Part shown: piece after piece, positions 1-4,977 of the stretch
Position numbering within the stretch: position 1 is the first letter of the stretch
Layout: each line of letters starts with the position of its first letter
Assembly (NCBI GenBank): GCA_023412695.1
Contig: JAEYNG010000022.1
Location: forward strand, 1-9,568
From: Planctomycetota bacterium
GTDB taxonomy: Bacteria > Planctomycetota > Phycisphaerae > Phycisphaerales > UBA1924
DNA: 9,568 bases
Direction of reading: 5' to 3'
The notes under the pieces: model-generated
Database searches by the model: none
Told to the model about the DNA's origin: nothing
Seen by the model: the letters and a program-made list of their open reading frames with translations, nothing else
Program-made: the position numbers and the translations under genes

Positions 1-13
1 GTCCCGAACCGGG

Positions 14-19
14 TACGCT
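14..19 (+). promoter_or_regulatory. Candidate -10 box for a leaderless transcript
   Basis: The hexamer TACGCT (fits TAnnnT) ends exactly 8 nt before the ATG at 28, and the bases between are C-rich with no Shine-Dalgarno. RNA starting about 7-9 nt after a -10 box would begin at or next to the ATG. The same element at the same spacing precedes the genes at 6847 and 7826. Any -35 would lie outside the window. This is inferred from position and motif only. Confidence 0.4.
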
Positions 20-27
20 CCACCCCC

Positions 28-687
28 ATGCCGCGAATCGCACGAGTTCTTGGACTGTTCGCCCTTGCCGCATTCCTCGGGGTCGAGCCCGGTTGTGCCG
101 GGATGGGGCTGCGTCGCCCCGCGGGCCCGATTGTGACCCGGTCAGCCGCGGGGGCCAAGGCGTATGCGCCGGATTTCACGACCGCCGTGTACGAGCCGAC
201 GACCGTCGCCGCGGCCGACATCTACCTCACCGATCTCCCGATCGAGCGGCTGCTCGACCCACGCGACAATCTCTCCGGACTCTCCGGCACAATCCTGCAG
301 ATGCGACTCTTCCTCGTGCCGCGGGCGGGCAACACGCCGATCAGTAACGAAGCGTGCAACATCACGATCCGCCAGTTCGTGCTCAGCTCGGCAGACACTG
401 ATTCACCGGAGGTCGGCGTCTACGGCGGCGGCGGGTTCCTCCTGCCGACGGACGAGCCCGGCGGAGCGAAAGTGGGGGGGACGATGTCCGGCGTCACGCT
501 GCGCCTGCTGGAGCGCACAGCCCGGTTCCATGATCAGCTTGGCCCATCAGAGGTCGCGGGCAGTTTCAGCGCGCGCGAGGACGCCCGCACATCACGGGCG
601 ATCGCCGCAAGGCTCAGGTCGCTGCTCGAGCGCGCGGATCTTCCGGCGGACGATCAAAGCACAAGCATCGAGTCGCCAAACGAATAG
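28..687 (+). CDS. Hypothetical exported protein, possible lipoprotein
   Basis: A 219-residue protein whose function I do not recognise. The N-terminus looks like a signal peptide: Arg3 and Arg6, a hydrophobic core at about residues 8-19 (LGLFALAAFLGV), then PGCAG with Cys23. Gly precedes Cys23, but Glu20 sits at -3 where a lipobox usually has Leu/Val, so lipidation is possible but not secure. The mature part has no membrane segment. It contains a segment IYLTDLPIERLL (65-76), a second Cys in EACNITI (108-114), a glycine-rich patch VYGGGGFLLP (131-140) and an Arg/Ala-rich C-terminal helix (about 182-203). I recall similar small exported proteins from planctomycetes but cannot name a family. 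The start is chosen from the signal peptide and the TACGCT element at 14-19; there is no Shine-Dalgarno. The 3' end overlaps convergent queA by 34 bp, so no terminator separates them. A G7 run lies at 474-480. Confidence 0.75.
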   Translation: MPRIARVLGLFALAAFLGVEPGCAGMGLRRPAGPIVTRSAAGAKAYAPDFTTAVYEPTTVAAADIYLTDLPIERLLDPRDNLSGLSGTILQMRLFLVPRAGNTPISNEACNITIRQFVLSSADTDSPEVGVYGGGGFLLPTDEPGGAKVGGTMSGVTLRLLERTARFHDQLGPSEVAGSFSAREDARTSRAIAARLRSLLERADLPADDQSTSIESPNE

Positions 688-1799
688 AAGCGGTACCCGT
701 TCGCCAGGGCCTCTGCGTAAAGCTCACGGAGCTGCCCCGCTCCACCCGGCAGCAGCGCGCTCACCATCGCCATCAGCGTGCTCCGCGGCAGGTGGAAGTT
801 GGTCATGAGCGCGTCGACGTGCTTCCATGCGTAGCCGGGCGTGATGAGCAGGTTCGTCGAGCACGCCTCCCTCCGCAGCATGTCATCAACGTTCGCGAAT
901 GACTCGAGCACGCGGGCCGACGTCGTTCCGACCGCGATCACCCGCCCGCCGCGGGTGCGAGTGTCCTGCACCATCTTCGCGGCGTTCCGCGGCACCATGC
1001 ACCACTCCGTGTGCATCGGGTGCTGCTCGACAAACTCCGTCTCGACCGGTTTAAAGGTGCCCAACCCGACGTGCAGCACAACGTCGGCGATCGCGACGCC
1101 CTGCTCAACAAGCGCGCGGTTCAACGACTCTGTGAAGTGCAGCCCCGCGGTCGGCGCGGCGACCGAGCCGTGCTCCGGACGGGCGACGGCGGCCTCGGGC
1201 TCGCGGGCGAAGACTGTCTGGTACGTCACGCGGTCACGCTCATCGGCGACATCCATCGCCTGCCGCTTCCTCGCGGCAAGGATGTACGGCGGGAGCGGTG
1301 TCATACCGACATGCTCCAGCCAGCGATTCGGATCACCAGTCTCGTCTTCCACCCGCACGATCCAGCCGGCGTCGGCGGAGCTGTCGCCCGTCTGGCTCGT
1401 TCCATCGGCGCGGCTTTCGAGCACCAGGCGCGTGCTCGACGGTTCTCCGGAAGAGGCGCAGAGCGTGATCGCCGCCCCCGGCTTGTGCCGGCGCATCTTG
1501 AGCAGCACGCGGCAGCGAACCCCCGACCCGCCCGGTTCATCGCTCAGGAAGAGTCCCTCCACCTTGCCACCGCTGTCGGTACGAAAGCCTCGGAACCGCG
1601 CCGGGAGTACCGCCGTGCTGTTGCGTACCAGCAGATCCCCGGGCTTAACGAACCCCGCAAGGTCCCGGACATGCGTGTGGACCACGCGCCCGGTCGCTCG
1701 CTCGATGACCATGAGCTTCGCGCTGTCACGCGGCGACGCGGGGACCGTCGCGATCGCGCTCTCCGGCAGGTCGTAATCAAGTTCACTGGTGCGGAGCAT
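654..1799 (-). CDS. queA: S-adenosylmethionine:tRNA ribosyltransferase-isomerase (QueA)
   Basis: QueA transfers and isomerises the ribosyl group of S-adenosylmethionine onto 7-aminomethyl-7-deazaguanine in the tRNA wobble position, giving epoxyqueuosine in the queuosine pathway; it is cytoplasmic. The 381-residue product carries the family's landmarks in order: LDYDLPESAIA (7-17), RNSTAVLPARF (59-69), GKVEGLFL (78-85), GMTPLPPYI (165-173), DRVTYQTVFA (189-198), GSVAAPTAGLHF (211-222), LHVGLGTFKPV (242-252), TNFHLPRSTL (333-342) and YRFYSFGDSMLVL at the C-terminus. It is slightly longer than the E. coli enzyme (about 356) because of a variable insert at about 118-156, next to a normal-looking core. 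The ATG at 1799 matches the usual family N-terminus; I see no clear Shine-Dalgarno (upstream is ggaccttgatgc). The gene stands alone with no tgt or other queuosine gene adjacent. Two hairpins lie in its leader. Its 3' end overlaps the hypothetical gene at 28-687. Confidence 0.96.
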   Translation of the reverse strand: MLRTSELDYDLPESAIATVPASPRDSAKLMVIERATGRVVHTHVRDLAGFVKPGDLLVRNSTAVLPARFRGFRTDSGGKVEGLFLSDEPGGSGVRCRVLLKMRRHKPGAAITLCASSGEPSSTRLVLESRADGTSQTGDSSADAGWIVRVEDETGDPNRWLEHVGMTPLPPYILAARKRQAMDVADERDRVTYQTVFAREPEAAVARPEHGSVAAPTAGLHFTESLNRALVEQGVAIADVVLHVGLGTFKPVETEFVEQHPMHTEWCMVPRNAAKMVQDTRTRGGRVIAVGTTSARVLESFANVDDMLRREACSTNLLITPGYAWKHVDALMTNFHLPRSTLMAMVSALLPGGAGQLRELYAEALANGYRFYSFGDSMLVL

Positions 1800-1811
1800 G
1801 CATCAAGGTCC

Positions 1812-1859
1812 GTCGCGTCCCCGCGACAGGTTGACGGCCAGCGACGCCCCGCGCGGGGC
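1812..1859 (-). promoter_or_regulatory. Two hairpins in the queA leader
   Basis: GTCGCG (1812-1817) pairs with CGCGAC (1822-1827) across a 4-nt loop, 12 nt from the queA start. Further upstream, GCCCCGCGCGGGGC (1846-1859) is a perfect 14-bp palindrome that can fold as a 5-bp stem with a GCGC loop. Neither is followed by a T-tract on the - strand, so they are not intrinsic terminators for that strand. They could be folded leader structure or a protein-binding palindrome. GC-rich DNA makes such repeats easy to form, so a role is uncertain. Confidence 0.3.
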
Positions 1860-1888
1860 ACGCCCCCTCTGACGGGCACGCGGTCCGG

Positions 1889-1894
1889 ATCTTA
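1889..1894 (-). promoter_or_regulatory. queA: Candidate queA -10 box
   Basis: Read on the - strand this is TAAGAT, the closest match to a TAnnnT/TATAAT box upstream of queA, and would give a leader of roughly 80 nt that includes the two hairpins. No convincing -35 hexamer is visible at 16-18 bp spacing, so this is tentative. Confidence 0.25.
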
Positions 1895-2228
1895 TCGGCA
1901 CCACGTCGCGGCACGAGGTTCGATCCCGTGCTTTCGTGCTCTGCGGCCCAACGCCCTCATACCCGAGCGACTGTCCGCGGCCGCCCGCCGCGCGGGTGGT
2001 GGAAGCGCCCACATTCTCCGGCTCCCTGCGCGATCAGAACAACCGCCGCGATGGCCTCGCCATCCCCGACTTTGCACCCGCCGTCGCACCGACTCATGGA
2101 GCGTGGCTCGCCCGTGCAAACCGCGATATCGTCGAGCTCGGTCATTGTCCTGCGCGGCCCGCTGGGTATGAGCGGCCGTCATCGACCGCCTGTTCAGCGG
2201 ATCACTACCTGCGACTTACCCGAGTGCC

Positions 2229-2301
2229 TGTTGTGAATAGCGACCCTGCACAGCAGTCGGGCGTACCGCCGCAAGCCCGAACCGAACTGCTCAAGCGGTA
2301 C
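2229..2301 (+). ncRNA. Candidate structured RNA with possible pseudoknot
   Basis: Several complementary segments interlock on the + strand. TCGGGC (2257-2262) pairs with GCCCGA (2275-2280). AGCAG (2252-2256) pairs with CTGCT (2287-2291) outside it. The loop segment GTACCGC (2263-2269) is fully complementary to GCGGTAC (2295-2301) downstream, giving an H-type pseudoknot. A competing 7-bp pairing (one G-U) joins 2229-2235 with 2249-2255. The block lies immediately 5' of the terminator-like hairpin at 2308-2346. I cannot match it to a known riboswitch or small RNA, and short complementary runs arise by chance in GC-rich DNA. The only TAnnnT on this strand upstream is TATCGT (2127-2132), without a clear -35. 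Confidence 0.2.
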
Positions 2302-2307
2302 CGGGTG

Positions 2308-2346
2308 ATCGCGTCGATCCCGCGCGGGTTGACGCTCGATTTTCTT
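2308..2346 (+). terminator. Intrinsic-terminator-like hairpin with T-tract
   Basis: GCGTCGA (2311-2317) pairs with TTGACGC (2329-2335), with one G-U. A single bulged T follows, then CCC (2319-2321) pairs with GGG (2326-2328) around a GCGC loop. ATC (2308-2310) can extend the stem with GAT (2338-2340) across a 2-nt bulge. The run TTTTCTT (2340-2346) follows, the longest T-rich run I see in the window, and only in the + orientation. It sits about 50 bp before the -10 candidate of the EF-G-like gene, where a terminator of an upstream + strand transcript would be expected. No convincing + strand gene precedes it. Confidence 0.45.
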
Positions 2347-2395
2347 GCCTGAACCGCCAATTCGGGCGCCCCACTCCAGATTCGTGCGCATCCTG

Positions 2396-2401
2396 TACAC
2401 T
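2396..2401 (+). promoter_or_regulatory. Candidate -10 box for the EF-G-like operon
   Basis: TACACT, the same hexamer as before the PfkB-family gene at 6833. A start about 7 nt downstream (A2407 or G2408) would give an 85-nt leader containing two hairpins. There is no good -35 at 16-18 bp spacing (around 2373 the bases are ACTCCA), so the call rests on the hexamer and its position between the terminator and the gene. Confidence 0.33.
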
Positions 2402-2411
2402 GTGGAAGGCG

Positions 2412-2483
2412 GCGGGCCGGTCGGTCCGCTCCATAGGTGCACCGTACGCCCGCGGCGGCGTTGACGTCGCCGCGGCAGGAGGT
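2412..2483 (+). promoter_or_regulatory. Structured leader and Shine-Dalgarno of the EF-G-like gene
   Basis: The second hairpin is striking. Bases 2450-2460 pair with 2465-2475 (11 bp, one G-U, loop TTGA), ending one base before AGGAGGT (2477-2483). That is a near-perfect Shine-Dalgarno, 9 nt from the ATG at 2493. A shorter hairpin lies upstream: 2412-2418 pairs with 2423-2429 (7 bp, one G-U, loop GGTC). The strong Shine-Dalgarno fixes the start at 2493 rather than the in-frame ATG at 2502. A stable hairpin touching the ribosome site suggests translational control or mRNA protection, but no alternative antiterminator-like pairing is evident and the regulator, if any, is unknown. Confidence 0.45.
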
Positions 2484-2492
2484 CTTGCTCCC

Positions 2493-4565
2493 ATGGCGGT
2501 CATGAACGTCTCAGACATCAGGAACGTGTGTCTCGTGGGCCACGGCGGGACCGGGAAGACCACGCTCACCGAGCGCCTGCTGTTCGCGACCGGGACGATC
2601 AAGCGGATGGGGTCGGTCGAGGAGGGCTCCACGGTCAGCGACTGGACCGACGAAGAGAAATCCCACAAGCATTCGCTCCAGCCGAGCATCGTGCACTTTT
2701 CGTACGAGGGCCACGAGGTCAATCTGATCGACACGCCGGGGCTCATGGACTTCATCGGTCAGGCGATCGCCTGCTTTCCCGCCGTTGAAACGGTCGCGGT
2801 CGTCGTCGACGCGAATCGCGGCATTGAGACCGCGACCCGCCGCATGATGAAGGTCGCCGCCGAGCGACGCCTCCCCCGGATGATCATCGTCAACAAGATC
2901 GATCAACCGGACATCGAGCTCGAGATGCTCGTCGAAGAGCTGCGGAACGAGTTCGGAGCCGAGTGCCTTCCGATCAACCTCCCGACGCCTGACCTCAAGG
3001 ACGTGATCAACGTCTTCGAGCATGACGGATCGGATGCCAAGGGCGACCAGACGGCCTTCTCCTCAGTTCATGAGGCGCACAAGCGCATCGTTGAGCAGGT
3101 TATCGAAGTCGATGAAGAACTGACGATGCAGTATCTCGAGAAGGGCGAGGGCTTTGACCCGCAGAAGCTGCACGAGGCGTTTGAAAAGTGCCTTGACGAG
3201 GGCCATCTGGTCCCGATCTGCTTCTGCTCGGCCAAGTCCGGTGTCGGAATCGACGACCTGCTGCACATCTTCGCCAGCCTCTGCCCCAGCCCCGATGAGG
3301 TCCACCCCGCGGAGTTCCTCCGCCGCGACCCGGAAGGGAAGGAGCACGACTACCGCCCGGACCCGGTCGCGAGCGGCCCGGTCGGCGCGCACGTGTTCAA
3401 GGGGACGACCGATCCGTTTGTCGGCAAGGTCGGGTTCTTCCGCGTGCACGAGGGCATCGTGAAGTCAAAGACCGACGTGTTCGTTGACGACAACAAGAAG
3501 CCGATACGGCTGGCGCACCTTCACCGCTTCCAGGGCAAGGACCATGTCGAGCTGCAGGAGGTCGGGCCGGGCATGATCGCCGCCGTCGCGAAGGTTGACG
3601 AGCTGCGCTTCAACGCGGTTCTCCACGACTCTCACGAGTTCGACAATGTCCGCGTGAAGCCGCTCCCGCTCCCCAAGCCCATGTTCGGGCTGGCGATTGA
3701 GCTCAAGAACCACGCCGACGAGACCAAGTTCTCCGCCGCGATGCAGAAGCTGTTGGCCGAGGACCCGGGTCTTGCCGTCGAGCGCATCGCCGCGACCAAG
3801 CAGACCGTTATGCGCGGCATGGGTGAGCTGCACCTCCGCATCGTGCTCGAGAAGCTCAAGCACCATTTCGGCGTCGAGGTCGTCACCAGCACGCCCAAGA
3901 TCGCGTACAAGGAGAAGGTGACCGTCAAGGCCAACGGTCACCACCGCCACAAGAAGCAGACCGGCGGCGCCGGCCAGTTCGGCGAGGTCTTCCTCACCGT
4001 CGAGCCGCTCCCGATCGAGCACCCCGAGGGGTTCGAGTTCCACAACGAAACAGTGGGGGGGTCGATTCCCAGGCAGTTCATGCCTGCGGTCGAGAAGGGC
4101 GTCCGGCAGGCGCTTCTCGAGGGCGCGGTCGCCGGTTATCCGATGACCGGCATCTGCGTGCGGGTGTATGACGGCAAGTATCACGCCGTGGACTCGAAGG
4201 AAGTGGCCTTCGTGACCGCCGGCAAACGGGCCTTTATCGACGGCGTACGGAACGCCAAGCCCGTGCTCATGGAGCCCATCGTCGGCGTCGAGATCATGGC
4301 CCCGCAGAAGCACATGGGCGACCTCACCAGCGACATCATGGGCAAGCGGGGCCGTATCCAGAGCACCGACATGGTCGGCGACGGTATGTGCATCATCCGC
4401 GCCCACGCCCCCCTCGGCGAGCTCCAGACATACTCGAACCAGCTCAAGTCGATGACCGCCGGTCAGGGATCGTTCACCATGGAGTACAGCCACGACGAGC
4501 CGGCCCCGGCCCACGTGCAGGCCGAGGTCGTCGCGCAGTACAAGCCGCACCCCGAGGAAGACTGA
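2493..4565 (+). CDS. fusA: Elongation factor G-like translational GTPase (EF-G2 type)
   Basis: A 690-residue five-domain EF-G homologue; EF-G drives translocation of tRNA and mRNA on the ribosome using GTP. Domain I has G1 GHGGTGKT (16-23), G3 DTPG (80-83), G4 NKID (134-137) and G5 SAK (246-248). Domain II covers about 290-380 and domain III about 395-470. Domain IV has HKKQTGGAGQFG (486-497) and YHAVDSKEVAF (563-573), whose His564 aligns with the translocation-critical domain IV tip His of E. coli EF-G. Domain V starts near MEPIVGVEI (593-601) and includes MGKRGRI (616-622). In switch I the canonical RGITI is replaced by HKHSL (58-62), so Ser61 stands where the invariant Thr should be. Together with GHGGTGKT in place of AHIDAGKT, this marks the EF-G-like paralogue group rather than the main EF-G, which normally sits beside tuf and rpsL/rpsG; none are here. 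The symbol is used in the broad sense. It probably forms an operon with the DUF4259 gene 13 bp downstream. A G7 run lies at 4055-4061. Confidence 0.92.
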   Translation: MAVMNVSDIRNVCLVGHGGTGKTTLTERLLFATGTIKRMGSVEEGSTVSDWTDEEKSHKHSLQPSIVHFSYEGHEVNLIDTPGLMDFIGQAIACFPAVETVAVVVDANRGIETATRRMMKVAAERRLPRMIIVNKIDQPDIELEMLVEELRNEFGAECLPINLPTPDLKDVINVFEHDGSDAKGDQTAFSSVHEAHKRIVEQVIEVDEELTMQYLEKGEGFDPQKLHEAFEKCLDEGHLVPICFCSAKSGVGIDDLLHIFASLCPSPDEVHPAEFLRRDPEGKEHDYRPDPVASGPVGAHVFKGTTDPFVGKVGFFRVHEGIVKSKTDVFVDDNKKPIRLAHLHRFQGKDHVELQEVGPGMIAAVAKVDELRFNAVLHDSHEFDNVRVKPLPLPKPMFGLAIELKNHADETKFSAAMQKLLAEDPGLAVERIAATKQTVMRGMGELHLRIVLEKLKHHFGVEVVTSTPKIAYKEKVTVKANGHHRHKKQTGGAGQFGEVFLTVEPLPIEHPEGFEFHNETVGGSIPRQFMPAVEKGVRQALLEGAVAGYPMTGICVRVYDGKYHAVDSKEVAFVTAGKRAFIDGVRNAKPVLMEPIVGVEIMAPQKHMGDLTSDIMGKRGRIQSTDMVGDGMCIIRAHAPLGELQTYSNQLKSMTAGQGSFTMEYSHDEPAPAHVQAEVVAQYKPHPEED

Positions 4566-4578
4566 TCGGAGGTCATGC

Positions 4579-4977
4579 ATGGGCGCATGGGGCGCGGGCG
4601 TCTTCGAGAACGACGACGCCATGGATTTCGTCTTCGAGCTCTCCGAGTCGGAGGGGTGGAAGCTCGTCCGGCGGACCTTCAGGGACTGCCTCGACGAGGG
4701 ATACACCGACGCGACCCAGTCGGCCATGGCGCTCGCCGCGGCCGAAGTTGTCGCCGCTGCAAAGGGTCACCCGCTCAAGGAGCTGCCCAACGAGATCCAA
4801 TCCTGGGTCGCCCAGCACCGCGAGGACCTCCCCGCCGGGCTCGAGGACCGCGCCCGCGAGGTCGTCGAGAAGGTTCTCGACGACGAGGAGTCGGAGCTCC
4901 GCCAGTTGTGGGCCGAGGAGAAGAGCGCGGACTGGACCGCCGCGCTCGACGACCTGATCAACCGGCTCTCGGCGTGA
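4579..4977 (+). CDS. DUF4259 domain protein
   Basis: A 132-residue acidic, soluble protein with no signal peptide or membrane segment. The N-terminus MGAWGAGVFENDDAMDFVFEL (2-21 is the key stretch: GAWG, then FENDDAMDF) is the hallmark of DUF4259, a widespread family of unknown function. The middle is alanine-rich and helical (about 48-60, AMALAAAEVVAAA), and the C-terminal half is charged helix ending in a DLINRL motif (124-129). The family is usually about this size, so it looks complete. A Shine-Dalgarno GGAGG (4568-4572) lies 6 nt before the ATG at 4579, favouring this start over the out-of-frame ATG at 4575. It lies 13 bp after the EF-G-like stop, so it is probably co-transcribed and perhaps translationally coupled. 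Its last 20 bp overlap the convergent histidine kinase gene. Whether it has any role in translation is unknown. Confidence 0.88.
   Translation: MGAWGAGVFENDDAMDFVFELSESEGWKLVRRTFRDCLDEGYTDATQSAMALAAAEVVAAAKGHPLKELPNEIQSWVAQHREDLPAGLEDRAREVVEKVLDDEESELRQLWAEEKSADWTAALDDLINRLSA

Larger units (their letters stand above)
1800..2492. other. 693-bp gap between divergent queA and the EF-G-like gene
   Basis: No recognisable protein gene lies here. A GTG-started + frame (1936-2352) and a 62-codon - frame (1957-2145, with four Cys) are open. Neither resembles a family I know, they overlap each other antisense, and the first runs through a terminator-like hairpin. On the - strand the first roughly 90 bp form the queA leader. 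On the + strand there is a foldable stretch (about 2229-2301), a terminator-like hairpin with T-tract (2308-2346), a -10 candidate (2396-2401) and a structured leader before the EF-G-like gene. Remnants of a lost gene or a non-coding RNA are both possible. I checked for the conserved cores of tmRNA, RNase P RNA and SRP RNA by eye on both strands and saw none. Confidence 0.6.

Noticed and set aside
1912..1930. GGTTCGATCCC, resembling a tRNA T-arm
   Set aside because: The flanking 5-bp stem has a mismatch and there is no acceptor, D or anticodon arm at the right distance on either side.
1957..2145. 62-codon - strand frame with four Cys
   Set aside because: Third-position GC looks coding-like, but it overlaps another open frame, has only AGGA two bases before the ATG, and matches nothing I know.
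1011..2171. 386-codon open frame on the + strand, and the 311-codon frame 841-1776
   Set aside because: Both are antisense to queA, with Arg/Ser-rich shadow composition and no family resemblance.
1936..2352. GTG-started + frame of 138 codons in the queA-EF-G gap
   Set aside because: No Shine-Dalgarno, no -10 at leaderless spacing, no recognisable domain, and its last codons run through a terminator-like hairpin. It could be a gene remnant but I cannot support it.
3465..4727. 420-codon open frame on the - strand
   Set aside because: It lies antisense to the conserved EF-G-like gene; long antisense frames are expected in GC-rich DNA and the product has low-complexity Leu/Val/Asp/His composition.
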